Counted from the first letter of the stretch, positions 39,192 to 48,839 are shown. The stretch: 64,000 nucleotides of DNA from Anaerolineaceae bacterium UBA3924 (GCA_002385985.1 DGEO01000042.1:1-64000), one strand, 5' to 3'. A program made the numbers and translations. Notes: generated by a model from the letters alone, not told the origin.

Positions 39192-39307
39192 GGTTCCCTC
39201 TCCTCTCCTGTATAGACGAAATCCGGCCCGAAATCGTTCCAAAACCCCGGGTGATTTCAGCCTGACAATTGGCAAGAAAATGCGGTTATCCGGAGGAAGC
39301 AAGGTCA

Positions 39308-39335
39308 GCGGCCGGGAAACCGTACTCCCGGCCGC
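39308..39335. repeat. GC-rich hairpin downstream of the NusG paralog
   Basis: GCGGCCGGGA and TCCCGGCCGC form a perfect 10-bp stem with an 8-nt loop, 17 nt beyond the NusG-like stop. There is no U-tract on either strand, so it is either a Rho-independent-like pause or simple mRNA protection. Confidence 0.45.
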
Positions 39336-39351
39336 GCCAGTGTTCTCGCCC

Positions 39352-39867
39352 TTAGCCTGATGAGTTTTTCTTCTTCACAATCTTGTCGCGGTGGATCTCC
39401 ACCGGGATCTGGCGGTCGCTCAGCAGCCTGAGCAGCACCCGCACACGCTCGGTGCCGGAGATGCGGGTGTCGAAGATGGCCTCGTAGCCGGAGAACGGCC
39501 CGTCCTGGATGATCACCGGCTGGCCGGCCGGCAGGTCCTCCGGCGCGCGGGCTTCCTGTGCCATCTGATCAAGCTTCACTTTCAGGGTGGAGATCAATTC
39601 ATCCGGCACCACGGATGGCTCCCCGCCGAAGCTGACCAGTCCCTTGGCGTAGGGCATGTACTGGAAGAAGGAGACGCCCAGCCGCTCGACGTCGGCGCGC
39701 ACGAACATATAGCCCGGGAAATAGGCGCGCACCTTTTTGGCCCGCGGGTTCACTGGCTTGACGCGGATGCAGGGGTAAAAGACCTCAATGTTTTTCGTCT
39801 GCAGCTGCCGCCAGAGCACGTCCTCTTTGTTGGGGTGACTGGCGATCGCGTACCAATGCACAGGCAT
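39352..39867 (-). CDS. Specialised NusG paralog (RfaH/UpxY/LoaP type)
   Basis: A 171-residue transcription elongation factor with an NGN domain and a C-terminal KOW domain. WYAIASHPNKEDVLWRQLQT starts the NGN domain, RAYFPGYMFVRADV is its central strand, and VVPDELISTLK leads into the linker. AGQPVIIQDGPFSGYEAIFD is the KOW. It differs from housekeeping NusG, which normally sits with secE and rplK. Specialised paralogs increase expression of long surface-polysaccharide or natural-product operons. TATAAT (39897-39902, reverse) is a likely -10. Its position before a block of surface-protein genes is suggestive only. Confidence 0.88.
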   Translation of the reverse strand: MPVHWYAIASHPNKEDVLWRQLQTKNIEVFYPCIRVKPVNPRAKKVRAYFPGYMFVRADVERLGVSFFQYMPYAKGLVSFGGEPSVVPDELISTLKVKLDQMAQEARAPEDLPAGQPVIIQDGPFSGYEAIFDTRISGTERVRVLLRLLSDRQIPVEIHRDKIVKKKNSSG

Positions 39868-39922
39868 AGACCATCCAGAAGAGCAGGGTTCTCACCATTA
39901 TACAGGCATTCGACCGGCAGAC

Positions 39923-41653
39923 TTATCCGGCGCCGCTGGCGCCGCCTCCGCCGCCGCCCGCCCCTACCGCGCCTCCAGAACCGCCGCTGGCGGCGGACAC
40001 CGCGGCCGTGGTGTAGATAAACGTGTAGCTGTCCGCGCCCTGCACCCAGGAGAGGTCCAGGTCCAGGCCTTTTTGCTTCAGCGCTCTGGCCCAGCGGCCG
40101 CTTTCACCCAGCGCCGTGGCCCACGGCAGGTAGGCTTCCAGTGAATCGCGGTTGGCCCGCTCGACTGTTCCCGGATCACGCAGGTACTTGCGGAACTGGT
40201 TCCAGCGCTCCGCGGAGACCGCACCTCGGGCGGTGAACGGAGGCCAGGTCGACCCGGCGATGATCAGCACGAACCCGCCGATGAACAGCCCCCCCGCCAG
40301 ACCGGCGATCAGCAGCCCCAGGCTGGACAGGTTCTGGCCGATCCACGGGATCCCCAGCGGCGCCCAGCTGCTGCTCACCCCGGCGATGGCGATGACCGCC
40401 GGAATTATCAGCACAATGGAGGCGATCAACAGCAGTGTGCCCATGGCCATCAGCTGCTGGCGCCGGGCCAGACGGGCCGGGTCGATCAGCCCCTGGCTGA
40501 TGGCCGCCTGGCGGATCGCGGAATTGATGGCTTTCCAGCGGCTGGCAGCCCGCTCGTGGAACTCGGACAGGCGCATCTCACCTTCTCCCATGATTTCATC
40601 CAGAAGCACCTGCTCGAAGTCCTGCAGCTCTTCTCGGCTGTTCGTCCGCCGGACGAGGAAGTCCGTGCCCCGGCCCAGGCCGCGCTGCTGCACTGCCTCA
40701 AACGATAGCACCCCGCGCTGTCCCAGGTGCATCAGCGTGCCCAGCGAGTGCAGCAGGTTATCCTGGCTGTAGTTGGCCAGATATCCCGCCAGCGCTGGAG
40801 GAAGCCGGTCCGGCAGCTGGGTGACCACACCCATCGGAATGCCCTCGCTGCCCGGGCCGGGATCCCTGCGGCGCATGACCATCACTGCCAGCAGGACCAG
40901 AAAAGCAGCACCGAGACCCAGTCCCACAGCATACGGCCAGGTGGCGCTGACCTGCCGGCTCTGGCTCATGGCTCTTTGCTGCCAGGCAGGCGGCACATCT
41001 ATCGTTCCGGCAGGGAAAACCACCCGGATGGAGACTGCCTGGTCCGGCGGGATGGCGCCAAAGGTCCAGCGCAGAACCCCATCCTCCTGCGCCAGCTGGC
41101 CCGAAGCCCCCTCGGTCACCGGCGTCAGGACCGGGTTGATATCCGGCGGATAAGTGAGCACCACCTCCAGCCGGTCAATCTCGTACTCGTGCTCCTCCGG
41201 GACCACCTGCCAGTAGAGCATATCCCCGTCCGCAGTCTGGCGCAGGTTACCCACCGCCTGATAAACCAGATCAAAGGAACGCCCGGAGCCAATAGTGGGC
41301 GAGAAATGCCAGGTGACTTCAATGGGATCGGATGAGCTGTCGATTTCCACCTGACCTGCCCGGTCACCCGGCGGGAGCGGCTCGCCGTCCATGCGGGCCT
41401 CGAGCAGTCGAATGGCATCGGTCTGGTCTCGCTCGATTTCGCGGAAGGCGTAGGTGAACGGGCCGCCTTCAAAGCGGAAGGCCACCGTCTCAGTCACCTG
41501 CAGCACATTCCCGGGCTGCAGATCCAGCTCAACCGTATAGCGTTCAGCGTAATAGGAGCGCTCGTCGCTGTCGCAGGCAGTCAAAACCAGCGCCAGCAGA
41601 AAGGCCAGCGCAACCAGAAGAAAGCGTTTCGTAATCAGCTGTGTTCGTTTCAT
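39923..41653 (-). CDS. DUF2207 family membrane protein
   Basis: The 576-residue protein has an N-terminal lipoprotein-type signal (FLLALVLTACDSD). An extracellular beta domain follows (~30-230, with VTETVAFRFEGGPFTYAFRE and FGAIPPDQAVSIRVVFPAG), then one transmembrane helix (~240-262). A cytoplasmic region carries two more hydrophobic hairpins (~405-470). The end is Gly/Ser/Ala-rich (SGGSGGAVGAGGGGGGASGA), a low-complexity tail typical of this family. Function is unknown. The gene is 15 nt downstream of the CPBP protease gene and probably shares its transcript. Confidence 0.9.
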   Translation of the reverse strand: MKRTQLITKRFLLVALAFLLALVLTACDSDERSYYAERYTVELDLQPGNVLQVTETVAFRFEGGPFTYAFREIERDQTDAIRLLEARMDGEPLPPGDRAGQVEIDSSSDPIEVTWHFSPTIGSGRSFDLVYQAVGNLRQTADGDMLYWQVVPEEHEYEIDRLEVVLTYPPDINPVLTPVTEGASGQLAQEDGVLRWTFGAIPPDQAVSIRVVFPAGTIDVPPAWQQRAMSQSRQVSATWPYAVGLGLGAAFLVLLAVMVMRRRDPGPGSEGIPMGVVTQLPDRLPPALAGYLANYSQDNLLHSLGTLMHLGQRGVLSFEAVQQRGLGRGTDFLVRRTNSREELQDFEQVLLDEIMGEGEMRLSEFHERAASRWKAINSAIRQAAISQGLIDPARLARRQQLMAMGTLLLIASIVLIIPAVIAIAGVSSSWAPLGIPWIGQNLSSLGLLIAGLAGGLFIGGFVLIIAGSTWPPFTARGAVSAERWNQFRKYLRDPGTVERANRDSLEAYLPWATALGESGRWARALKQKGLDLDLSWVQGADSYTFIYTTAAVSAASGGSGGAVGAGGGGGGASGAG

Positions 41654-41668
41654 GGCAGGATCGTGTGG

Positions 41669-42571
41669 TCAAATTGCGTCGAAAGCAGATTCCTCAGCCC
41701 GCACCGGCTGCCAGACCCCTTTCCGGCGCAGGAAACCCATGACCAGCAGGAACAGGACCGCCTGAACGGCGAAGAAAAGGGTCAGCAGGCGGGCATCGTA
41801 GCTCTGGATGGAGAAAACCGCCGGCGTCGGCAGCGCGGACGAAGGGAAGGTCACCAGCAGCGAGGCGTAGAGATTGTTGACCGCGTGCAGGCCGAGGGCA
41901 ATTTCCAGACCCTCGCTTTTCAGCGTCACCCAGCCCAGCAGCAGCCCGTAGCCGATGTAGGAAGGCATGGTCCACCAGAACCCGTATTCCGTCACCTCCG
42001 GGTTGGCGCTGTGCAGCAGCCCGAAGATCAGGCTGGGGAGCAGCCAGGCCAGCCAGAAGCCGCCGCGCGTCAGCCCCAGCGCCTGGGTCAGGTAGCCGCG
42101 AAAGACCAGCTCCTCGGTCGAGGTCTGCAAGGGGATGAGCAGCAGCGACATAAGCAGGAAGGGCAGGAACTGGACCGGGTCGAAGGAAAAGACATAATTG
42201 CCCGGGTTGAGCGCAGCCAGGATCAGGTCGCTCAGCACCAGGATGGCGAACCAGACTCCACCGGCGACGAAGAACCGCTTCCAGCTGAAGCGGCCGGTGG
42301 GCGTGATCAGCGAGGAAAACGGACGTTTATGCAGGAAGCGAACGCCGAACCACAGCCCGAACAGCCCGGCCGGAAAACTCAGCAGCGTGATCAGGTACTG
42401 CATCCACGCCGGGTAGCGGGTTACGTCCATATGTCCTTCGGACAGGTAGGCGGCCACCAGCAGCACAAAGGTGACCATGAACACCAGCCCGATGACAATC
42501 GCCAGGGTAAGGATGTACCGCCAGACGGAATTCTTTCCTCTTCGTGCGCTATCGATAAACTGGTTGACCAT
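41669..42571 (-). CDS. CPBP-family intramembrane metalloprotease
   Basis: A Rce1/CPBP-type membrane protease of 300 residues with about eight helices. The three motifs are STEELVFRGYLTQALG (Glu-Glu...Arg), SLIFGLLHSANPE (His) and GLHAVNNLYASLLV (His-x3-Asn). Such enzymes cleave prenylated or hydrophobic peptides, or act in bacteriocin immunity. No bacteriocin gene is visible nearby. GGGAGG lies 3 nt before the ATG. It leads a unit with the DUF2207 gene. Confidence 0.9.
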   Translation of the reverse strand: MVNQFIDSARRGKNSVWRYILTLAIVIGLVFMVTFVLLVAAYLSEGHMDVTRYPAWMQYLITLLSFPAGLFGLWFGVRFLHKRPFSSLITPTGRFSWKRFFVAGGVWFAILVLSDLILAALNPGNYVFSFDPVQFLPFLLMSLLLIPLQTSTEELVFRGYLTQALGLTRGGFWLAWLLPSLIFGLLHSANPEVTEYGFWWTMPSYIGYGLLLGWVTLKSEGLEIALGLHAVNNLYASLLVTFPSSALPTPAVFSIQSYDARLLTLFFAVQAVLFLLVMGFLRRKGVWQPVRAEESAFDAI

Positions 42572-42753
42572 AATCCTCCCATTACCGGTCCGGTATGGGC
42601 CGCCGGCGAACCGCTCTGAGGGCAGCGATCGGGCAGCCTCACAATTATGATATCATGCCCGCGCTCAACCCGCTGTCGAGAGAGCGCTCGCCGGTGGCAA
42701 AATTCGCTATACTATTAGCAAGTACCCGGTTTTGCTGTTCACCGGTGAGTCAC

Positions 42754-44964
42754 ATGAGCGTCCTCGCCCAGCCATATCTGCCAGGGCACGCCAGCCCTCC
42801 GGAGGTTCCCCTGGCGCATTTCCTCCCGCCCATTCCAGCCGGGATCGGCGCTGTCTGGCTTGAGCAAAACACCCGGCCCGGCGACTGGGTGCTGGACCCT
42901 TTCGGTGCGTCCCCCGCCCTGGCGCTGGAAGCGGCCCGGGCTGGCCGCCGTGTGCTGGTGGCCTGCAACAACCCGGTGCTGGCCTTCATGCTGGAGATGC
43001 TGGCTGCCGCTCCGCCGCTGGAGGCTTACCAGTCGGTGCTGGTCGAGGTGGCCACCTCCCGCCGCGGCGCTGAGCGGCTGGAGCGCCAGATTCTGGGGCT
43101 GTACCAGTCCCGCTGCGCCGCCTGCGGCGTGGCCGTGCAGCCGGCGGCTTTCATCTGGCGGAAGGATGAAGACCAGCCCTTCGCCCGGCAGTACTGCTGC
43201 CCCGCCTGCGGCGACGAGGGCGAGCGGCCGGTCGACCCGGATGACCTGACCACCCTGCTGCAGCTGGGCAGCGCTCCGCTGGCGCGTGCCCGGGCGGTCG
43301 ACCGCGTGGTGCTGGAGGACGGAAACCTGCAGCGCAGCGTCGAAGAAAGCCTGCAGATCTACCGCCCCCGACCGCTCTACGTGCTGTTCACCCTGCTGAA
43401 CAAGATGGACGCGCTGAACCTGCCGCCCGACCGGCTGCGCTGCCTGCAGGCGCTGCTGCTCTCCCTGTGTGATCAGGCAACCTCACTGTGGCCGCAGGCC
43501 GGCGGCCGCTACCGCCCGCGGCAGCTCAATACGCCGGCCGTGTCGCTGGAGAAGAATCTCTGGCTGGCGCTGGAGCAGGCCGTCCAGCAGTGGAGTAAAG
43601 CAGGCACACCGACCCCGCTGGTCCGCTACCCTGACCAACCCCCGGAAAGCGGCGGCATCTGCCTGTACCCGGGCCGGGCGCGCTCGCTGCTGCCCCTGCC
43701 CTCGGAGTTCCCGGTGAGGGCAGTGCTGGCCCCGCTGGCGCGCACCAACCCGGCCTTCTGGACGCTTTCCGCGCTGTGGTCGGGCTGGCTGTTCGGCCGC
43801 GAGGCGGTGGCGCCGCTCAAAGGCGCGCTCGAGCGCCAGCGCTACGACTGGATCTGGAATCTGCAGGCCATGCACTACGTGCTTTCCGCGCTGCCACCAA
43901 CGGTGCCCGTCTTCGGCATCGCCACCGAATGCTCGCCCGGTTCATTACACTCGCTGCTGGCAGCCGGGCAGGCCGCCGGGCTCAAGCTGGCCGGCCTGGC
44001 CCTCTCGGAGAACGACCGCAGCGCTCAGATACTCTGGCAGGGAACAGCAGGCAGCCTGCCCGCCTACGAAGGGGACACCGCCGGACTGTGCGTGCAGGCA
44101 ATTGAATCAGCCCTGGCGGAGCGAAACGAACCGGCCGGGCAGCTGACCCTGTTCAGCGCCTGCCTGGCGAGTCTGGCTGCCAGCGAAGCCCTGCCCCGCG
44201 ACCTGACTCAGTACACGGCCGAAACCCCTGTCCGGCTGCAGCAGTGCGTCGATTCCGTGCTGGCCGGTGACCGCCTGGTCCGCTATGCAAAGGCCGCCGG
44301 ACGCGACCCGCTGTGGGAGCTGGCCGAACCGGCGGCTGAACCGCTGCCCCTCTCCGACCGGGTGGAAATGGAAACCGTGCGCTTCCTGCACCGGAACCCC
44401 GGCGCGGCGCTGCACGAAATCCAGTACGCGATCAACCGGAGCTTCCCCGGCCTGCTGACCCCGCCCCGTGAGCTAATTCTGGCCGTGCTCGACGCCTACG
44501 CCGAACAGCGAGAGGACGGCGGCTGGACCCTGACCCCGGCCGAAAACCCGGAGAGCCGCCGCAGGGATCTGCAGGCTGCGGCCGAAGCCCTGCTGGAACT
44601 GGCCGAACGGCTCGGCTACACCGCGCCGGCCGGCGAGCAGCCGGTCATCTGGAACGGCGACGGGCTGGTGCTGTACTCCTTCGCCGTTCTGGCCTCCGCG
44701 GTGGTCAGCCCCCGCCTGCAGGCCAAACCTTCCGCCGAGACGCTCCAGGTGCTGGTGCTGCCCGAGTGCCGCCTGCCGCTGGTGAGCTTCAAGCGCCGCA
44801 GCAACCCCAGGCTCTCCCGCCAGCTGCAGTTCTGGCGGCTGCTGACCTTCGAACGGCTGCAGCAGCTGCACGCCCGGCCTGACCTCAGCGCCGGCGAATG
44901 GGCGCGGCTGCTCGACAGCAGCCCGGCGCCGGGCAGCCAGATGACCCAGATGAGCATGTTCTAG
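42754..44964 (+). CDS. Degenerate DNA-methyltransferase-like protein with zinc ribbon
   Basis: A 736-residue protein (ATG at 42754, GGTGAG upstream) that follows the layout of DUF1156/COG1743 adenine methylases. VLDPFGASPALALEAARAGR (46-65) stands at the DPFxGSG SAM motif. CysxxCys pairs at 121/124 and 149/152 make a zinc ribbon. LAPLARTNPAFWTLSALWSG (~325-344) lies where the catalytic DPPY motif is expected. The catalytic DPPY has become TNPAF and the glycine motif is altered, so it may not methylate. A winged-helix-like C-terminal part (ETVRFLHRNPGAALHEIQYA) is kept. TATACT is at 42708-42713. Confidence 0.72.
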   Translation: MSVLAQPYLPGHASPPEVPLAHFLPPIPAGIGAVWLEQNTRPGDWVLDPFGASPALALEAARAGRRVLVACNNPVLAFMLEMLAAAPPLEAYQSVLVEVATSRRGAERLERQILGLYQSRCAACGVAVQPAAFIWRKDEDQPFARQYCCPACGDEGERPVDPDDLTTLLQLGSAPLARARAVDRVVLEDGNLQRSVEESLQIYRPRPLYVLFTLLNKMDALNLPPDRLRCLQALLLSLCDQATSLWPQAGGRYRPRQLNTPAVSLEKNLWLALEQAVQQWSKAGTPTPLVRYPDQPPESGGICLYPGRARSLLPLPSEFPVRAVLAPLARTNPAFWTLSALWSGWLFGREAVAPLKGALERQRYDWIWNLQAMHYVLSALPPTVPVFGIATECSPGSLHSLLAAGQAAGLKLAGLALSENDRSAQILWQGTAGSLPAYEGDTAGLCVQAIESALAERNEPAGQLTLFSACLASLAASEALPRDLTQYTAETPVRLQQCVDSVLAGDRLVRYAKAAGRDPLWELAEPAAEPLPLSDRVEMETVRFLHRNPGAALHEIQYAINRSFPGLLTPPRELILAVLDAYAEQREDGGWTLTPAENPESRRRDLQAAAEALLELAERLGYTAPAGEQPVIWNGDGLVLYSFAVLASAVVSPRLQAKPSAETLQVLVLPECRLPLVSFKRRSNPRLSRQLQFWRLLTFERLQQLHARPDLSAGEWARLLDSSPAPGSQMTQMSMF

Positions 44965-44970
44965 CCCGGA

Positions 44971-47900
44971 TCAGGGCGAGACGGTCTCCAGCGGACGCGC
45001 GATGGTGGGCGTTTCCGTCGGCTCGGGCGTGGGTGTGATCGTCGCGGTCGGCTCCGGCGTGGGTGTCGGGGTCGGCACCTGCAGGGTGATGGTCACCGTC
45101 TTCTCGGCGAACGTGTCGCGGTTGGATTCCATGCGCAGGCGCAGGGTCACCACTCCGGCCGGCAGCTCGTGCAGATCCCAGGAATAGACCATCTGCGGGT
45201 TCTCATACTGATCGGACACGCCCTCCAGCAGCGGCCGCCACTCCGACGGGTCCTCGCCCAGCCCGTAATCCAGCCGCCAGTGGCGGAAATCGGCTGTGGC
45301 GTTGGCGATCACGTAGATATCCAGCGGAGACTCGGTGATGGTCTGGTTCTGCTGCAGGTTGGCAAACAGCAGCCGCGGGCGGGGATCTTCGAGGGTGCAC
45401 TCTCGCTCCGGAGTGAAGCGGATCGGCTCGCTGATGCCCAGGCTGCTGGCCCAGGCGCGGCCCTCTTCCGTACCGGTGATCCACTCGCGGGCAGCCTGGT
45501 CAGTCACGTTGATAACGTCCTGCTCCTCCATGTAGTCGGAGCAGCCTGCGGAAGCGCGCAGGCCTGTCCAGGTGTCAACCGAGATGCGCTGCCACAGGTC
45601 CTGTTCCTTCGGCAGAGGCAGCTGGTCGAAGGCGAAGTACTCCAGCCGCTGCATCGGGCAGCGCTCCGACGGCTCGGTGCCGGAGGCCTCGCAGATGATG
45701 CGCTCCACCACGCCGGGCGGCCGGCTGAACGGGGTCGGGCTGCCGCCGGTGATATACGGCACGGCGAACTGGGTGAACTGCGACCAGATCGGCGCGGCGC
45801 CGGTCGTGCCGGTGGTGCCCTCCATGGGCGTGTAGTCCGCGTTGCCGACCCACACGCCCACCGCCAGGTCGGGTGTGTACCCGATGGTCCAGTTGTCACG
45901 GAAGTCGTTGGTTGTGCCGGTCTTGACCGCCGCCTGGAAGGGCAGGTTCAGCGGCGAATTCGCACCGAACATCGGGGTGCGGGCCTCGTTGTCCGAAAGG
46001 ATCGAGTTGATCAGGTAGGCATGCTCGGCCCGGATCACCTGCTCGCCGGCGGCCGGCTGGTACTCGTAAACCAGGTTGCCCTCATGGTCCACGATGCGGG
46101 TGATGGCCACCGGCTGCACGCGCCGCCCGCCGTTGGCGAAAGCCCCGTAGGCGGAGGTCATTTCCAGCAGGGTCACCTCGCCGCCGCCCAGGGTCAGCGA
46201 CAGGCCGTAGTCGCTGCGGTTCAGCGTGGTGATCCCCAGCCGCCGGGCAAAGCTGATCAACCCTTCCTGCGTGGAGGTGTTGGGATCGTCATAGATACCC
46301 ACGAACTGCAGCGCTTTGACCGCCGGGATGTTATACGAGTTGGCCAGCGCCGAGCGCACGGTGACCGGCCCGTGGAAGCGCCCATCGTAGTTGACCGGTT
46401 CGTATTTCGGGCTGGGATCGTTGGGGTCACCCGACGGCGGGAACTCGGAGGGAATATCCCAGATCAGCGTCGCCGGGGTCCAGCCCTTTTCGAAGGCGGC
46501 CGCATAGGTCAGCGGCTTCATGGTCGACCCAGGTTGGCGGGGCTGCACGGTCATGTTCACCTGGCCGGAGATGGCTTCGTTGTAGAAGTCCGCCGAGCCG
46601 ACCATGGCCAGGATCTCGCCTGTGTCAGGACGGATGGCCACCAGCGCGCCGCTGGACACATTGCGGTCGGCCAGGCTGCTCACCTGCTCGGCGACAATGC
46701 GCTCGGCCTCCTCCTGCAGGACCGGGTCCAGGGTGGTGAACACGGTGAAGCCGGAGCGGTAAATGGTCTGCGGGTCGAACTGGCTTTCCAGCTGGGCACG
46801 GATGTAATCCACCCAGTGCGGGAAGCGGATGGTGTTCTCCGGCGCGGCGTACTGGTAACTGGCGATCTCTTCCACCGCCTGGGCCGCCATTTCTGCGGTC
46901 ACGCACACGCGGTCCTGATTCGGGGCGACGTAAATGCAGCCGTCCTCCTCGCTCAGCTGGTACATCAGCACCAGCACCTGCCGGAAGCGTTCCAGCGTGG
47001 CCGGGCGGTTGGTTTCGATGTCATACACGCTGGGCGACTGCGGCAGACCGGCCAGGAACGCCGCCTGCCCCAGGGTGAGCTGGTCGGCAGTGGTGTTGAA
47101 GTAGGTTTCCGCGGCGGCCTCGATGCCGTAGGCCATCTTGCCGTAGAAGTTCTCGTTCAGGTACAGCTCCAGGATTTCTTCCTTGCTGTACTGGCGGGTG
47201 ATCTCGGCGGCCAGCACGATCTCCCGCGCCTTGCGCTGCACATTGCGCTCGAAGCGCTCCTCAGGCAGCAGCAGCGCGCGGGCCAGCTGCTGGGTGATGG
47301 TGGACGCCCCGGAGACCGTAGCCCCGGAGGTGTAGTTCTGCACCAGCGCGCGGGCGATGGCAACCGGGTCATAGCCGGGATGGGTGTAGAAGTCCTTGTC
47401 TTCGGTGGCCAGGGTGGCCGCGATCAGATACGGCGAGATGCGTTCCAGGGGCACGTAGGTCCGCTTCCCGGCGTTGGGGTCGATGATCTCGTAGATCACA
47501 TCCCCGGTGGAGTCCAGGATGCGGGTGGTCTCGAACTGCGAGGCCCGCGAACGCAGGTCGTCCACGCTTGGCAGGCTGGAGGCGATTGAGTAGTACTGCA
47601 CCACGCCGACAATCAGGGCCACGATGACCGCGATTACCCCTGCGAACAGGAACCCGATCATCAGTCGCAGCAGGCAGCCCCAGGATAGAACGCCGCTGCG
47701 CTTCTTTGCTGCCGCCTGCGGAGGTCGGGGCGGAACGGCCGTTCCGCGGGTGGGCGGCTCGGGCTTCCACACCGGCTGGCGCGTGCCCGGCGCGGCGGTT
47801 TCGGCCCGCGAGGCAGCCGCCTGCCGGCGGCGGTAGGCCGCCGGAGTGACCCGCGTCGCGTTCGGGTCAATTTCCTCCACCCGGTTGGGCAGCGATGGAT

Positions 47901-48684
47901 CCTGCGGCGGCCGCTGCGAAGGCCGCGTTTGTGAAGGCGGCCGCGGCGCAGGGACGGGCCGGGTCTGGTCAGTGGGAGAGACGCTCACCGGGCGGGTCTT
48001 TCCGGGGTCTTCCCGCGGCGCGGCGATCGGGCGGGTGGCGTCCGGGTCCGCTTCAGGCGGAACGACCGGCTTACCCTCCGGCGTGACCGGACGGGTGACA
48101 TCGTCCGGGGTGGAGAGGTCCTGCCCGAACCAGCCCCCGGTGGCGTCCGGATCGCCCGTCGGGTGGCGGGAGAGGATCTGGGTATTCACCTCCGGCTCAA
48201 CGGGGGCTTGCGGCGGGAGCTCCCCGGCTTCACCCGGCTGTTCGGCATCTGCGGCCGGCTCACCAGCCGTGTCCATAGCCCCGGCCTCCACCTCGGCCGG
48301 TTCCGCTTCCGGCTGCGCCGAATCTTCCCCTGTCTCAGCAGGGGCACCAGCCATGTCAACCGGCGCTTCCTGCGTCTGAGAAGAAGCCTTTACTTCCTCA
48401 GCTGGACTCTCTTCCAATCCAGCCGGACCGGAGGTCACCTCGTCCGCAGCGGTAAGTACCCGCACCGGGCCGCCTGACAGGGGCGCGCCAGTCGGAACGG
48501 TATCCGCCGCCGGTTCACTGCCTTCCTGGCTCTCCGCCGGCTCCGGCCGGACGCGCACCGGCTGGGTGCTGTCCTCCTCGCCGGCGGCGATCAGCCGGCG
48601 CAGACGGTCGCGCGGCTCCTGCTCGGAGGGCCTGTACTCTTCCTCAGGGCGATTCTCGGGTTTTTCGTTTGGATCACTCATCAT
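44971..48684 (-). CDS. Very large class A penicillin-binding protein (glycosyltransferase/transpeptidase)
   Basis: A bifunctional peptidoglycan synthase of 1237 residues, much longer than the usual 700-850. The first ~330 residues are a disordered Pro/Glu/Thr-rich cytoplasmic tail with repeated TRPV/TRPI motifs. A transmembrane helix lies at ~340-368. The GT51 domain has ATEDKDFYTHPGYDP near 425 and GASTITQQLARALLL. The transpeptidase has QPGSTMKPLTYAAAF (Ser near 720), SYNIP and KTGTTNDFRDNW near 918. A C-terminal beta region and a Pro/Thr tail follow. Two adjacent ATGs open the gene and no clear ribosome site is seen. Confidence 0.93.
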   Translation of the reverse strand: MMSDPNEKPENRPEEEYRPSEQEPRDRLRRLIAAGEEDSTQPVRVRPEPAESQEGSEPAADTVPTGAPLSGGPVRVLTAADEVTSGPAGLEESPAEEVKASSQTQEAPVDMAGAPAETGEDSAQPEAEPAEVEAGAMDTAGEPAADAEQPGEAGELPPQAPVEPEVNTQILSRHPTGDPDATGGWFGQDLSTPDDVTRPVTPEGKPVVPPEADPDATRPIAAPREDPGKTRPVSVSPTDQTRPVPAPRPPSQTRPSQRPPQDPSLPNRVEEIDPNATRVTPAAYRRRQAAASRAETAAPGTRQPVWKPEPPTRGTAVPPRPPQAAAKKRSGVLSWGCLLRLMIGFLFAGVIAVIVALIVGVVQYYSIASSLPSVDDLRSRASQFETTRILDSTGDVIYEIIDPNAGKRTYVPLERISPYLIAATLATEDKDFYTHPGYDPVAIARALVQNYTSGATVSGASTITQQLARALLLPEERFERNVQRKAREIVLAAEITRQYSKEEILELYLNENFYGKMAYGIEAAAETYFNTTADQLTLGQAAFLAGLPQSPSVYDIETNRPATLERFRQVLVLMYQLSEEDGCIYVAPNQDRVCVTAEMAAQAVEEIASYQYAAPENTIRFPHWVDYIRAQLESQFDPQTIYRSGFTVFTTLDPVLQEEAERIVAEQVSSLADRNVSSGALVAIRPDTGEILAMVGSADFYNEAISGQVNMTVQPRQPGSTMKPLTYAAAFEKGWTPATLIWDIPSEFPPSGDPNDPSPKYEPVNYDGRFHGPVTVRSALANSYNIPAVKALQFVGIYDDPNTSTQEGLISFARRLGITTLNRSDYGLSLTLGGGEVTLLEMTSAYGAFANGGRRVQPVAITRIVDHEGNLVYEYQPAAGEQVIRAEHAYLINSILSDNEARTPMFGANSPLNLPFQAAVKTGTTNDFRDNWTIGYTPDLAVGVWVGNADYTPMEGTTGTTGAAPIWSQFTQFAVPYITGGSPTPFSRPPGVVERIICEASGTEPSERCPMQRLEYFAFDQLPLPKEQDLWQRISVDTWTGLRASAGCSDYMEEQDVINVTDQAAREWITGTEEGRAWASSLGISEPIRFTPERECTLEDPRPRLLFANLQQNQTITESPLDIYVIANATADFRHWRLDYGLGEDPSEWRPLLEGVSDQYENPQMVYSWDLHELPAGVVTLRLRMESNRDTFAEKTVTITLQVPTPTPTPEPTATITPTPEPTETPTIARPLETVSP

Positions 48685-48827
48685 TGTCGTGCCATTTCAG
48701 AGATACCACGCTGTCTGCGCGGCTCTGCATTTGGTTAAACTGAATCTGTTGAGAAACAGGTGATTGGAATTCGTCATATTATTGCATCGATTTTAACACA
48801 CATCCCTGCCGGGCCCGGGAAACGCGC

Positions 48828-48833
48828 TACAAT
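48828..48833 (+). promoter_or_regulatory. -10 box placed for a leaderless mRNA (glycosidase-like gene)
   Basis: TACAAT ends 6 nt before the ATG at 48840, with GGTGGT between, so the message should begin at or near the start codon. Confidence 0.5.
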
Positions 48834-48839
48834 GGTGGT

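Noticed and set aside
45169..47589. A plus-strand open frame of 806 codons opposite the class A PBP
   Set aside because: Composition is of antisense type and it has no recognisable domain; the PBP on the other strand is certain.
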